From contig NZ_CP109162.1 of assembly GCF_035920445.1 (NCBI RefSeq), positions 7,998,001-8,062,000 of the forward strand: a DNA stretch of 64,000 bases, in the 5' to 3' direction. Positions 1 to 15,000 of this stretch are shown one piece after another. The notes beneath the pieces are model-generated. The model did not search any database, was not told the DNA's origin, and was given only the letters and a program-made list of their open reading frames with translations. The position numbers and the translations under genes are program-made. This DNA is from Nocardia sp. NBC_01730. Lineage in GTDB: Bacteria; Actinomycetota; Actinomycetes; Mycobacteriales; Mycobacteriaceae. Numbering within the stretch: position 1 is the stretch's first letter; the number at the start of each line of letters is the position of its first letter.

Positions 1-3000
1 AGGTGTGGGGGTGGCTGATCGAGCAGATGCGCGGTTGGCCGATAGATTACTCCGACCAGGCTCTGACTTCGTTCGACAAGGCAGTCGCCGCGCTGCGCCG
101 GACGCACGGCGGGCAGATCGACGTCGAGTTGCAGGTGACCGCCGACGGGGTGCGGATCGCGGTGTCCGACAAAGGCACCGGGCTGTTGCCCACGCCGGAG
201 CGCGAGAAGGTCGGCTCGCAGTGGTACCGCTCCGGGGTGACGCGCACCGCCGATGGCCGCACCGTCTGGGTCCAATTGACCACACCGGCACCGGAACTCG
301 TCCCGCTGGTGCGCGCGACGCTGGACACAGTCGAGGAGCAGTCGCTGGATGGGCTGCTCGAGCCGTGGGTGAACCGGCAGCCGATGGATGCCGACACCGC
401 CGCCGATCTCGGCCGCACCGTGATGGGCCTGTGGCGCTCCGCGGAACGGGCGGGGCTGACGACGCAGCTGTTGGACCAGTACCCGCAGCTGTCCGGGATG
501 ATCGGGGTGGTGCCGGACAGCACGTTGCACGAGCGGGTCGGGTCCGCACTGACGGTGCAGCTGAATCGGATCCAGCTGGTGCCTGTCGCGCAGCGGAGTC
601 CGCGGCAGCGGCGAGAGTTGGCGAAACTGCAACGGGCCGAAGAGGCGGTGGGGCTTCTGCTGGAACTCACCGAGCAGGCGACGGTGGGGATCGCCGGGCC
701 GGTGCGGGTGCTGTCGGGTGAGCTGCTGGCGGATCGCGACGGCGACGGGAACGAGCTACCGGCAGGTGGCCGTTATCAGATCCGGATCGCGATCGGCGAC
801 GTGTCCGACGCCGACCCCCTGATCCACTTCCACGCAGGCACGGTGTCCGACCCCGATGGGATCGGGAACACCGCGCAGGATGCGGCTGCGGTGCTGCTGA
901 ACCAGCAACAGCGGCGGCAGCAGGGCGAGACCGGCACGATGGCGATGGTCCTGACCGTCGACTGCGACCTCGCCGCGGTCGACGAACCAGCCGGGGAATG
1001 GGCGGCGATGCTGGACGCCAGGGAGGGCTACGACGCGCAGACCCAGGCACGGCAGGCCGCGTTGGCGAACGGGGTGTTCGAAGTCCGCACGGGCAGGCCG
1101 CGGGCCAAGACGGTGTTGGTCGGGCGCCGTGGCGGTGCCGCCGTGGCGGCAGGCGCGGCTCAGCTGCCGGGGATGGACGCGGTGCACCACTACGAAGTCG
1201 ATGCGTCGCCGCAGTGGGGCCCGACGGTGCAACCCGAGCAGCCCGCGCTCAACCGCGCGCAGCAGGCCGTGGTGGACCGGCTGGTCTTGGCGTTGCGCGA
1301 CTTGCCGGCAGAACCCACTGTCTGGCAGGTCATCTCGGTGCTGGAGGAGACCGGGAGCAGCCCGCGGGACCTGGTGGAGGTGGCCCGGTCCTATCCGGAC
1401 CTGGTTGCGAAGCTGCCCGGTGCCCCGCTGCGGGCGCGGCATCTGGCCACCCTGCCGGAGTATCTCGCCGAGCAGCACGTCATCGAGCAGGCGCTGGAAC
1501 AGTATGCGCAGAACGGCTTCGCGCAGCCGGAGACCACCTTCCGGGCCCGGGAGCGGGCCGACATCGAGTGGGCGTGGCGGCGGTTCTATCGCACCGTCGA
1601 CCGGTTGCCGGGTTCGCCCGCGGTGGCGGTATTGCACCGGGACGGCGAGGTCGCTGCCTTCGGCGATCTCGACGAAGCCACCGAACTGGAAATCTACGTC
1701 ATCCTGAACAGCGGTGTCGGATACGGCGACAGCGACATATCGTTGGACCGGGCGCTGCAACTCAGCGCGGAGCACTACCAGGCGTCCTATCTGCAAGCGG
1801 CGTCCGATTCGTTGCGATCGGGGCAGCGGCTGGCCGGGTTGATGTGCCGCGCAACGAGTCTGCGGCAGGTGATCGATGCGGTCACCCCGGTGTTCGAAGC
1901 CCAGGCTGTGCGGGCCGTGCAGTCGGGCACGTCCGATCCCTTCGCCGCCCTCAGGGTGGGCAGTGGCATGGTCCGCACCGGCGCGGATCGGAATCTCCTC
2001 GACGAGGAACTGATGAATGCGGCGGTGCGCGCGGAACGCCGGCGCGTTGCCGTCGCGACCGGGATGCGGGTGCCCGCCGAACAGGCCGGGTTGGATTGGC
2101 AGAAGCTGCTGCACCCGGGCCCGGAGCGCGACGAATCCGGACAGCGTGTGTGGACCGCGCGCGACGAACTCCGACAGCGCCTGAGCGACGCGCGCACCGA
2201 GGTCGCCCGGCTGATGGCCGCCGACCTGCTTGCCGAGGGGGAGATCGCCGCGCAGGAGATGTCGGCGGAAACACAGCGGCTGTCCCAGGTGCTGACCGAC
2301 CGGTTGTCGGCCGGGCAGGAACTGGAAGACCTGTACGACGACCTCTCCTGGCACGCGGATTCGGAGAAACGCGACGCCTACATCGAATTCCTCCGCTACC
2401 ACCAGCTGCAGGCGCAGCTCACGGAGTACGTCCGCTATGACGAGCGGGTCGAGGCACTGATCACGGTGGACGAGGGGTTGCGTGCGGCACAGCTGCGCGC
2501 GGCCCGGGACGAGGACACCGGAGACGACCGCGACCGGCTCGCCTCGGACGCTACGGAACTGGGCGAACTGGCACTGCGGCTGTTGACCGCGGAAATGGGC
2601 ATGGAGGGTCGGCCCCGCGAGGAAGCCGCGCTGCTGGAAGAACTCGGGCTTCCCCCGGATTCGGTGCGACACAGTCGTCGGGGCATGGCCGAGCTGGCCG
2701 GGCAGCAGCGCGAAGCCGAGCTGAAGTACCTCGTCGAAGGCGACCAGGAGGCGCAGCGGAAAGCCGCGAAACTGCAGCAAGTGTTGGACCTCGCCAAGCG
2801 GGAAGTCCACACGAACCTGTTGCACAGTCTGTTCGACAACCGGCTGGCCGACCTGGCCCGCCTGGCGGAACAACGGCCACCCGCTCCAGGTCAGATGGGG
2901 CCGAATCTGCGCGCGCTGCTCGTGCAGTCCGACTCGTTGGTCGGGCCGCTGCAGATGATGCAGCAGGAACGTCCAACGCGACCGACGGTGCACCCGTACC

Positions 3001-6000
3001 AGCTGAAAACCCCGGAGGATGTGGTTCCCTGGCGGGATCATCGCGCGGACCTCGGTGCGCAGATCGCCGGCTGGCTCGGCATGGACCCCGCGGAGCTGAC
3101 CCCGAGCCGGGTCGCGGCGACCGAACCCGACGCCGACCTGACCGTGCTGCTGCGACAGCGTGGGCACGGCACAGCCGACCTGGACGCGGTTGCCGAGCTG
3201 CGCTGGCTGGACAGCTTCCTCGCGCAGGTCACGCGACACCGCGGCGTGCTCGACCGGACGAGCAACCTGAGGAAGCTGTCCGAGAAGTTGCGGGACGGGC
3301 AGCGTCGGCTGGTGCAGCTCAAACAGCAGTTCTCCACCGAGCGGGCCGAGTTCGTCAAGTACTCATCCGGCGATGCGGAATACCTGAGCTGGGGCCCGGA
3401 TATCCCTGACCGGCTGCACCAGCGGCTGGCCGCGAACCCGCCCACCGAGCACGGCCAGGAATGGCGACAGCGCCAGTTGCGCCAGATGATCGGGATCGTC
3501 GAGGAGCACCACCGGCTGCAACAGCAGTTCCGGACGGTGGTCGAGCAGGCTCGGCGGCTGGACGAGGTGGTCGGGCAGCGCGACGATGTCGACCCGGCAG
3601 CCGAACTCGACGGGATCGACCGGGAACTGGCCCGGATCACCGCGTTACCGCTCGACACGAACCCGGGTACCAGGGTCGAACCGGCGGCCACTCACACCGA
3701 CGGGATCAAGGATGCGGCGCCGCCGCAGCGGCCGCCGATTCCGACCGACGTCGAGGAGCTCTTCAGCGGGGAACTGGGGTGGGTCGGACCGCTGGGCGAC
3801 GGGCAGGCGGTGAATCTGCACGGCGGGGTGCCGAAAATCTGTGCCGCCGATTCGATGTGGTTCCTCTCGACCGTCCTCGGGGTGCAGGACATCGACCTGC
3901 CGTCGCTGTTCGACAGCGCGATCCAGGCCGGCGGCATGATGCCCACCGACATCGCGCGGCGGCTGAAGGCGAAGTGGCACGAGGGCGGCTTCCACGATCT
4001 CGCGGAGATGCGCCAGCGCGCGGCCAACGGCGAGATCGTGTTCGGCACGGTCACCTACGGAGATCTCGGCGCGCATGCGTTCGTGCTGTACCGCAGACCT
4101 GACGGCACGGTGTGGGTGCACGAACGCAAAGGCCACGAGATCGTCGACGTGCCGTTCACCCAGTGGAGCACACCGTCCGGGCAGTTCCACGGCATCGTCT
4201 TTGAGCCAGGGCCGCCCCCGAGCCCCGAGCACCGGCTGGAGCCGGGCGATTCGCCGGGCGAGCCGGTGCGCGACATGCCCGCGATGGCGGTGTCCGGCGC
4301 CCCGCCACCGGATCCCGCGAAGTCGGCCGAGCGGCGCAGGCTGGTGGCTGCCGGGCTGGAAAAGGCCGGGCTGCTGGATGTGGGACAGCTGGTCGTTTCC
4401 CCTGCGGCCCCGCCTGCCGATGTGCGGGAGAAAGCCCTGCTGGCCACTACGTTCTGGCAGCGGATGACCGATGCCGAGCGCGCGGCGTTCCAGGACGAGT
4501 ACCCGCGGATCTTCGCCGCGCTGGACACCGTGCCGAGTGCCTGGCTGGACCGGCACAACCAGGACCGGCTGGACCGGGAATACGACGGGCTTGCGCTGCG
4601 GGTGCCTGCGCTGAACGACGACGAGCTGGCGCGCTACCAGGAGCTGTTCGCGATCCGGTCGGCTTGGGAAGCGGCTCGCGATGCGGCAGCCCCCGCAGGG
4701 CTGCCGGTCTTCCTGCTGTCGTTCCCGGAGAAAGACAGCACCACCCCTGGTGAGGTGGTCTTGCAGGTCGGGGACCGACAGCTGTTCGCGCAGCACGAGA
4801 TCCGACTGCTTCCCGGGCAGCTGGACGGTGCCGACGAGCTGCCTGCGGCGGCGCGGGAAGCCGCCGAGTTCGCGCGCGCCGAACACGGGCCCGAGCGCCC
4901 GACCGCGACGCAGGTGACGCTGCGCTACGGCGACGCCGCGCCCGACACCGCCGCGGCCGCCGCCGCTCTGGTGCGCCGGACCAGTGCCGACGATGCGGTG
5001 CGCGCGGGCGCGGTCACCGTGGAGGTTGTCGCCGACGGCGACGGTCGCGAGGTCTGGGACGCTGCCGCGGACCAGCTGCTCGGCAATGGCGTCGACACGG
5101 TGCGGTCGGCCGACGCGCAGCCGGGCCGACCGGATTCCGGCGATATGGCGTCAGCGGAATCGGCACCGGAAGTCGTTCGCGCGTCGGGACTGCGGCGGCT
5201 GGCGCGGTATCTGGCTGCCGGGCAGCAGCAGACGGCGCCTGTCGAGGTGAAGCCGCCGGTGGTCGAGCCCTGGCTCGGCATCGATGTGGACACGCTGCGC
5301 CGCGCCGGGTTGGTGGACACCCGCGCGACCCTCGACGATTTCTTCTCGGCCGAGGCGCTGGCCGGCCAGGCGGACAAAACCGGGCGTTCGGCGCAACTGG
5401 AGTGGCTGCAGCGGGCTGTTTACCAGGTGCAGGAGCGGGTCTACCACGACCTGGTGTCCGACGAAGACTTCGGGCGTCTGCAGCGGGAACTGGAGCTTCT
5501 GCGCAACTGGGCCGCGAAGATCAACAACGACGAGATGCTGCTGCGGCTCGAAGACGACGAAGCGGCCGCCACTCGGGTGCACAGCAGTCTGCAGGAAAAC
5601 TACGACGGCTTCGACGAGCACCTGGAGCAGGTGCTGCGGACCGTGGCCGAGCTGGGTGTGCGCAGCGAGGAGAGCATCGAGCCGACGGTCCGGGCCGGTA
5701 CCGGGCTGACCGAGCTGGCAGTGTCGGATGCGGGGCGCTACACCGAGTTGCGGGCGAGCCGACAGCTGAACGGCCGGTACTACACTGCTGGGAAGCAGAT
5801 CGCCGAGGACCTGAATTCCGCGGTCCGCCGGCGTCCCGAAGCGGCTCGGGAGCTGGCACGGATGCTGGGGATTCCGGCCGAGCAGCTGACCAAGGAACAG
5901 GTTGTGCGCGTGGCCGGGCGGCTGCGGCGGCACGGCGATCTGCCCGCCCGGGTCGATGCCGCCCGTCGGCTGCAGGAGCTGGACGAGCGCATCGACATCC

Positions 6001-9000
6001 TGCGCGAGCTCGCCGACCTGTCCGCCCGGCTCACCAGCCTCGGCGGCTTGGAGGCCGCGCTGAGCCAGACGCAGGCGCGCCGGGAAGTGGTGCGCCTGTT
6101 GGAGTTGCAGCGCGCGATCGACGGCGACGCCGCCGCGGCAGCGGAACTCGCGCACCGGCTCGAGCAGCTGACCCGGCGCCTGGCCACCCTGCAGGAGCTG
6201 GCCGCCCGGTTCGACACCATCGCGGGCGAGCGGGCGCGGGTGCAGCGCGACCACGACACCGCCACCCGCGCCATCATCAGATCCCTGGCAGTGACGGAAG
6301 ATTCCTGGGTTGCCGTGGAAGCCGGTCGCACCGCCAAAGCCCGTACGGCGTACGAGCAGGCCAGGGACGCGGTGGCGACGCTGCTCGGCGAGGAGGTCTT
6401 CGCCGAGGCCGGATTGTCGGCCGCGGACCTGACCCCGGATCAGGTATTGGAGCTGGCCGGGCCGCAACTGTTCGGAAACCCGGAATTCTTCGACCGGACA
6501 GCGGCTTTCAGCAGCTGGAAGCAGGTGCTCGACGCTTCGGTCGCGGCCGACACCGCAACCGCCCAACTTGCCCGCATCGATCGGGCGCTGACCGCGGACT
6601 TCGGCGATCAGCTTGCCCTGCGGCTGCGAGAAAACCGGCCCGCCGACATCACAGCCGGTCAGATGCCGGACACCGGACTGCGAGCGCATCTGAGTGGTGA
6701 GCAGCCGAAGGTCTGCCTGCAGCAGGCCACTGCCGTCGCCTACGCCGGGACCGGCGAGCGGCCCCCGGACAAGGCCAGGACCACGGCTGCGAGCACGAAC
6801 GGTGTCGACGGGCACGAAGCCCCGGAAGTCGTCGGATCCGATTGGGAACCGAACGGTTTGACGTTCAGCTCGATATACGAGCTGGCTATGGCCGGGAATA
6901 CGGTGGTCGCCGTGGTCGGCCTGCGCGGGCTGACCAGATCCGACGAGGTCGGCGCGCACGCCATCTGTGTGAAACGGGTCGGCAATCGAGTCGTGGTGAT
7001 CGACCCGCCCGCGGATGCCGAGATCGATCCGGATGTCGCCGTGGACGAGGGCGTCGACTTCGCCGAGTGGATGGAGGCCAACGCTGCCGACATCGACAGC
7101 ATGGCCGGGATGGTGTTGCACGACGGCATCCCGACCCGCCCGCTCGGCCCGGGCGGCAAGTCGCGGGCGATCGCGGGATTGGACTTCAAGAATGTCCGCG
7201 TCGGCGCGCGCCGCCGCAGCCTGCCGATCCCCGGCTATGTCCAGCCGCGCCCGGCGCTGCCGCGCATCGACCCCGCCTACACCGTCGAGCACACCTATGT
7301 GGCCAGAAGCGCTTGGTCGGATCTGCTGCGCAGAGTGAACAACACCCTCGCCGCCGAGATCGATGGCCGCCAGTTCGACGTGGCCGAGCCGCTGGACCGG
7401 CCCCGGCTGCAGCGGGTGCGACGGCTGGAGTTGATCGAGGAGCTCTGGAACGCCGACGATTTCGCGTCCGATCGGGGTTGGATCCTGCATACCCTGGCCG
7501 GTGATCTGTCCGTCCAGGATCTGCCGGACGCCTTGGCTGACCAGGTCAACCGGATGCGGTTGACGCAGGAACGCACCCGATTGCGCACCGCCGAGCCGAC
7601 CGCGGGGAACGCCGCGCGACTGGCGGAACTGGACCTGTGGGCGAACCGGCTGGCCGTCGCCGAGCGCTGGGCCGCGCAGCTCCCCGGACACCCCCCGGTG
7701 CGTTTGCCGACCTTCCCTGGGCCGGGGCAGGCGGGCAGTCCGATGCTGGTGGTCGGGGATGTGCGCACCGCCGACGAAATCTCCGTGCAGGTCGCCACCG
7801 GCCCGGTGCGCGCGGAGACCGCGGTGGCGCACGACGGTGCGCCGGTCGCGGACCCGGACCTGGTGCGCACCATGAACGCGATGTCCGCCGCACCGGCGCG
7901 GTCGCGTGCGGTGGTGTTGAGCTACCCGGCGGATGCCTCCACCCTGGTCGCCCAGGTTTCCGGGCTGATCACCACCCGTTCGGCGCAGGCCGCACCGCTG
8001 CCGCGGGTCGTGGAACTCGTCGGCCGCGACCGCGACCAGCGGACCGAGACGCTCGCCCGCAGTGCGAAGCAGATGTTCGACGCGACCGGCAACACCCTGC
8101 TGTCCTCCTCGGTGCGCGTCGCCAGCGTCGACCCCGGTGCCAAAGCGACGCTCCCACAGGCGAACCTGCGCAACGATCCGATGGGCGCGATCCTCACCGC
8201 CGTGGAGTGGACCGGGTTGCGCGGGATCGGGCAGATGCTGCTGCCTGCCGACGCGGACCTCGATGCGGTGCGGGCGTGGGCGGTGACCAACGACGCGATC
8301 TGGCGCAGCCTGCCGCCGTATATCCACGACCTGCTGTTCGAGCACTACCCGCACGTCCTGGCCGAGGCTCCCGGGCTGCCCACCTCGGTCAGCGACATCG
8401 CAGGCCAGCTGGTCCTGGTCGAGCAGAGCCTTTCCAGGCGCACCGATGTGGCCGACGACCAGGCCGCCGCGCACGGGAACATCCACCGGTTGGTGCTGCA
8501 GGCGGGTGCCCGCGGCCTGCCGGTGCAGCGGCTGGACCACCGCGTCGACGGGGAAGTCCAAGAGTTGACCGTGGCGATCGGCGACCTGGACCACGCACGG
8601 CGGGTGCACTGGATGGTCGTCGAAGACCGGGATCTGGCCGTGGCGATGGACCTGGACGATGTCTTCGCCGAGGTCGACGACGGCGAGACCGCCATCGTGG
8701 TCGTCGCCCGCGGGGTCGTTGGCAGTCTGGTGCCGGTGGCGCAGCGGGCCCAGTCGGACGGCATAGTGCTGACGCGCAGGCTGGTGGCCTACAACGCGGT
8801 GCGCCGGGCTCAGGACCCGTATGGTCGGCGGCCGGAAAATCACGTCGGTGATTCGGTTCTCCACTCCGACATAAGCCTTGACCTGGACCCGGATACCGGG
8901 GTCGGCGCCGAGATCGACTCGATGACCGTCCGCAACGACCAGTCCTGGTTCGCGAACCCGGACCGGGAGATCCGGCACATGCTCGCCGAATTGCACCGCA

Positions 9001-12000
9001 GCCGCGCGGAACTGCGCACTGCTGTCGCGGCACTGGCCGTCGAACTGAGGATCGACGAAGCGCTGGGCGAGCTCGACCCGGCAGACTTGGCGTTCGACCG
9101 GTTGCTGGTGACGCTGCAGCGGTTGTCGGACCAGGCGGGCGGCGCAGTGGACCAGGCCACCCTGCTCGGCCTGTTCGAGCGGGCGACTCGGCTGGCGGAG
9201 GTGAACGCCCGGATCCTCGGGCTGGAACGGCACCTGGCCGGCGAGCGTGGACCGGACCACTGGAACCGGTCGCAGCCGGTCGCGGCCCGGGAACTGGTGT
9301 CGGTCTATACCCGTCGCCAGGCTCGGGCAGCGGCCTTGCTGGAAGCGGTCGAAGACCTGGCGCAGCGAGTCTCCCGGGAGAACCCGAGCCGGGTGCGGGC
9401 TCTTCCGCTGCGCTACCGGCTGGACCTGCCGCTGCACCTGGACGACGCCGACCCGCAACGGATCTCGTATCTCCTGTCGATTATTGCGGCAGACGTGGTC
9501 GGGCGACCGAATGCCGAGCGGGTCCTGGCCCGGATCACCGAATTGGTGCAGCTGCTGCCGCAGTTGGCAGTCATGGACGCGGAAATCGCCTTCCTGCAAC
9601 GTCAGGCGAACCTGCCCGCGGTCACCACGCTGACCGACGCGCTGGACCGGACCCTGCGCGAACTGCACAACGCGCAGCGTGATCTCGCCGAATTCGGCGA
9701 ACCCGATCAGCTCGCCCAGCCGCGTGCGCTGCGCTGGGCGCGCACCGAACGCGGCAGGCTGTTCCGGGAGTTGGCCGGCGAGTTCACCGCCCGGTTCCGG
9801 GGAACCTCCGCCGAGATGACCTCCGCCGAGATGACCTCCGCCGAGATGGCCTCCGCCGAGATGACCGTTGCCGCGATCATGGCACGGGTCGAACTACTTC
9901 CGCCGACCGACAGCCTGCGCCGGACAGCGGAGCGCTACCTGGCCCAGTACCGGCGGACCGCGGCGGTCGAGAACTTCGCCCAGATCGACAGCCGCTACCG
10001 GTGGCTGCTCGCTCAGGCACAGGCACTGGGCACCCACGCCCGCGACGGCGACGACGTGCGGGTGCAGGCGGTGCTGGACGACGTCACCGTCCGGTTCGAA
10101 GCGGTGCCGGCGACCACTGTGCCGGAAACGGCGGCCACCGGCGGGGACAGTCGGGCCGCAAGCCAGACCCCCGGACTTGCGGGCGAGGTGCACAACCAGT
10201 GTGCGGAGGTGGTCAACGACCTGGTGGCGTTCCGGCAGCGGCGCGGCAAGCTGCCGCAGGGATGGCCGAGGCTCACCATGGCACCGGGGCTGGCCGGGGC
10301 GCTGCAGTCCGACGTCGCCGACGTCGCCGATGCCGACTGGCAGGAGCTGTCCGCATCCCTGGAAGCCATTGTCCGGCAGGTGAAACGACACGGCGGCGCG
10401 ATCGCGGCCGCGCTGCGCTGGCACCACAACAGCCGCGCAGGCGAGCACATGATCGAGGTGGAAAACGAAGACGGCCTGCTGATCCTGCACGAATATGTCG
10501 ACGGCGTAAAGCACACCCACCGCGGCGACCAGGAAGTGCGGCAATGGCTGCGGGACAAGCGGCAGCTGCGCATCCTACGGATCCGCGGCATCGTCGTCGA
10601 CGCCGAGGGGAACGCGGCGATTCCGTTCGTGAAAAACGAACGCCTCGTGGCCGACGGTGCAGCACCGGAGGGCTTCCTGGGGAACATGCCCCGTGACGAC
10701 CAGCACTACGCCGGGCGAGACGCTCAGAACCGGGCGGATCTGGAAATTCTGCTGGATAACCCCCCGAACCCGGCCAGGGAATCCGAGCTGGAAGACGTCG
10801 CTGCCGCCACCCGCAGCCTGACCAGGGCAGCTGAGCATGCCGGTGTCGCTCCGGCCCGGTTGGTGGACTTCGACAATTCCAGCGAGTTCCTCCGCATCCA
10901 CCGAGGCCAGGATGCCCAGGGACGAGTGATCTTCCAGATCGGTGTGGACCCGGCCGTGGCGGACCGGGTGATCGGTTACGTGGTCGACACCGTGCACCGA
11001 CCGGAGCAGATCGATGCCGTGCTGCGTACTGCCGCCGAGTTCGCCGGCTTCGAATCCCTCACCGGGGACGGTACGGTATCGGTCCTCGTCGTCCACCGGA
11101 ACGCCCCAGACAGCGCCGCGTACCCGCAGGCCGATCACACCGTCGATCTGGTGGCCGGTGATGCCAACGCTTTGATCAAGGAACTCACCGGGATTCAGGA
11201 GGCTCATCCGGCGGCCAGGATGGAGCTGGTCGGCATCGGCGACGGGGTCGAGGTTGTCCGCGCCGTCCGCGCCGTGCTGGGCAACCGGATCGCTGCCGTG
11301 CAGGAAGAACCCGAGGATCGCTACGCTCAGCCGTTCTTCACAGTGCCGGAACATGTTCCGCTGGAGGAAGGACAACACGACCAGCTGGCCCGGCTGCGCG
11401 CGCTGTTCGCAGCGCGGGATCTCACCGCGATCGACATCGCCGGGATCTGGCAGCGGCTGTCGTATGCCGAGCAAGAGCTGTTGGTGCAGCATGCCGGCGA
11501 CCTGCTCGCCGAGCTGGACAGCATCAGTGAAGCTGGCCGCGCCGACGCTATCGGCCTCTGGTTGGCCGCTCTGCTGCAGGATCCACAGGCGGATCTGCCG
11601 CGGGTGCGGGCCTTCGTCGCGGAAATGTCCCGGCTGGCGCGACAGATCGAAGCGGTCTGGGACGCGGATCCGCTCGACATGCCGATGGTGGTCCGCGCGC
11701 TGGCGGTGCCGACCGGAGACGACTCCTTCACCGACCGGTCACTGGTGCTGTTCGGAGACGCGGGACACCGGGCCGAGATCACTGTCTACGTCACCGCGGG
11801 CGAACCGACCCCTGGCTTGCTGCGCACCGGTGTGGACAAGGCATTCGCCGAGTTCGAAACCCGGCTCGCCGACGGTGGGGTCGGCGGGCAGGCGTTCGCG
11901 GTCTGGCAGGGAGTGGGGGCGGGGCAGCTGGCCGCCGACCTGAACCGGATGCGGGAACCCGGCACCAGGATCCGCATCGTCACCCCCCCCGGCACGGACG

Positions 12001-15000
12001 GGTTCGTGCAACGGGCATTGAACACGGCAGTGCTGAGCGAGTCCGGTGCCGAGTTCGTGTGGGAGCCGAACACGGCGGAATCCGAGCGCGCTGCAACGGA
12101 CGCGGCCTTCCAAGCACTGATGGCCCGGGAGTTCACCGATACCGACAGCGCTCCCGGGCAACCCGGCGAACTGGCCGCGATGCGGGCCGAGCTGCGGCGC
12201 AGAATCGCCGACCGCCAACACCAGGACAACCTCACCGCGCTGGCCCGTGAGCTGAATAGTTTTGCTGCAGAAATGGATTCACCACGGAAAGCCGAACTGC
12301 AAGCGGTGGAACGGGTCTGGAATCAGATCGGCTTGCGGACCGGTGACCAAGGTGTCGGGCTGGTTCGATTGCTCAGATTCGACCGGGAAGACCGGGCGGG
12401 CGACCGGGGTCGGATGGTGTTCGAGTTCGGAAATGGGGCCGAGGCGGACACCGTGCTCGGGTATGTCGCCGAAACCGCAACCGACCTGGCACTGTTGCTG
12501 GAGCAGCCGGACAAGATCATCGACCTGATCGGTGCCGACATCCGCAACGGCACGGTCGCGGTGCTCGTCATGCTGCGCAGCGATCCGGATCAGTCCCCGC
12601 GCGGCCGGGCGCCGCACCAGCTCGACCTCGACGCAGCCGACGCGGATGTGCTGGTGCAGGAGCTGAACGACCTGCGTGTCACCCGTTCGAGTAGCGGCAC
12701 CCTGCCGCAGATCGAACTCGCTGGCAGCGGCGACGGTTTCGCAGTGGTCGAGTTCGTGGCCGAGTGGCTCGGGGATGCCGTGGTGGACACGTTCGAGGTG
12801 CCCAACCGGCAAGACACCATGCCGGAGGTGTTCGCCCCGAACCAGTTCGCACCGTTGATTCCGCAATGGCAACAACGGGCAGAGGCAGTGCGCGGTGGGT
12901 TCGCACCGGATCTGGACCCGGTCACCGCGCTCCAGTTGTGGCAGCGCTATGCGGTGCGCGACCGGGGGCTGCTCTGTGTCGCGATGCCCGATTTCGTGGC
13001 GAACCTGAAAGGACTGGCCGGACCGGAGCGGGCCCTCGCGGTGATGCACGCAGTGGCGGCACGGCTGCGCAACCCGGAGACCGATCCGGTGGAAGCCGCT
13101 CGCCTGCGGGCTTTCACCGCCGAATTGGAGCGCGCCCGCCGCCGCATGGGGGAGCGATGGGACTCCTCTTCGCCGGAGACGCCGTTGGCGCTGCCGGTGC
13201 AGCAGGGACCGCAGGCTCGCTCGTTCGTGGCGATCGGCCGCGTGGAAAACGCCGAAGAGATCACGGTGTTCGTCACCGCGACCGAACCGACCCCGGAAGC
13301 GCTGCGGACCGGACTGCACGAGGTGTACCGCCACCTCGTCGACGAAGGTTTGATGTACGGACAGCAGACGAACCTGTTGTGGCAGGGCGCCGACCCGCAG
13401 CAGTTGGCCCACGACCTTACAGGTCTGGCCATGGCCCGCCCCGATCTGCGGATCCGGGTAGTGACCCGGGAAGACGCCGACCGGGAACTTCTGGTCCCGG
13501 CACTGGCAGACAACCAGGTGGAGTTACACCGGCTGCAGTTCACCCCCGACTCGACGGTCGCAGGCCGGCTGGAACAGCGCCTCGCGGATGGGCGCGAAGA
13601 GTCGGATGGGGTGCGGCTGCCGGATATCCGCTCCGGTGTGTTCGTCTTCGGTGACCAGGAGCCCCTCCGACAGGTGCTGGCGCTGCTGCCCGCAAACCTG
13701 GATGCGGTCAGGGAACGAGCAGAAACGTTGTGGCGGGATCTGTTCGGTAATGCGACGGATATCGACGCGGAATCCTTCGCCGCCACATGGCGCACGCTCA
13801 GCAGCGAGCAGCGCTGGCTGCTCACCGAAGGTGTGCCGGACCAGCTCGGCCAGCAGCCCGGTGCGCCGGCACGGTGGCGCGACCGCGCCAACCGAATGCT
13901 GCTGACCCAGCGCATCGACGAGCTGCAGCAGCAGCAGTGGTACGGCGGCTACCTCGGCATCGACGAGCAGACCGAACTGACGCAGCTGCACAAGTGGTAC
14001 TACGCGTTGCAGCGCGCCGAAGCGAAAGCCACCACCGTGCCCGGCCACCCCCCGGTGCACCTGCTGGCGGTGGGGTCGACGGACAACGGTCGGCCGGGGC
14101 GGTTGATCATCGCGTTCAACGACGTGGACAAGGCGAGCCGGATCCAGACCACCATCGCGGGTTGGACGTGGAACCGATACCTGGACCAGGGCATCGACCG
14201 CGCCGCATCAGATTTCGATCCGAGCGGGACCGGGGCATCGATTGCCTACTTCGCATCGGAGGATCTAGATCCGGCAACCGGGCTGTCGTCGGCAATCGAC
14301 CCGGTAGCGGTGGCGGCCGTCGAACTGCTCACCGACCTGGAAGACCTGCTGGCGGTGCAGCGTACGTACCGGACGGGTGCGCTGGGCCTGCCTATGGCCA
14401 CCGTCGAGGTGAACGCGAACTCGACCGGGGCCCGCATCCACGGCACTGCCTGGAACCGGGCAGGCGTGCTCCCGGACGACGTGGTCGTCGCCTGGGGACC
14501 GACCATGCCGGAGATCGTCGGCGACGGCACACTCGGGTATCAGCTGCCGGACACCGAGTCCCTGGTGCTGCTGGACCAGCTGCTCGAAGGCGAGGACGCC
14601 AACTGCACCACCGACACCGCCTACGCTCAACACGAGCAGTGGCCGGACCTGGGCCTGCCCGTGCCGAAGGAGGTCGGCACCTCCGGTCGCACCCCGCAGG
14701 AATACGCGGAATTGGTTCAACTCGGTTGGTCGGAAACAGAATTCGCCACCGACGACGAATCGACCGCGCACGACAAGATCGACGACGAACTACGCGCGAT
14801 GGGCATCGGCGCGTGGGCCTTCGTGGTCGACGAACACGCTCACTTCGACCGGAACAAGCCGGACGCTGTCGGCGCGCACACCCACATCCGGTTCGTCGAC
14901 ACCGACGGCAAGGTGAAAGTCCGCGATCGCAAGCCACAGCAGGCCCAACGCCATACCCGGCACCGCCCGAACACCATCGAGATCCGTGAGGCCGTCCGCG

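Noticed and set aside
5151..9668. Very long open frames on the - strand (756-3239, 5151-9668, 40629-45275, 56418-61118)
   Set aside because: They are in exact codon register with the + strand gene, so each antisense codon is the reverse complement of a sense codon. Stops appear only where the sense gene uses TTA, CTA or TCA, which are rare in G+C-rich genes. Their translations have no recognisable domains.
13787..14989. Open frames of 200-530 residues on the + strand in the other two frames
   Set aside because: They overlap a continuous domain-bearing frame, are extremely rich in Arg, Gly and Pro, and show no motifs: typical off-frame reading of G+C-rich DNA.
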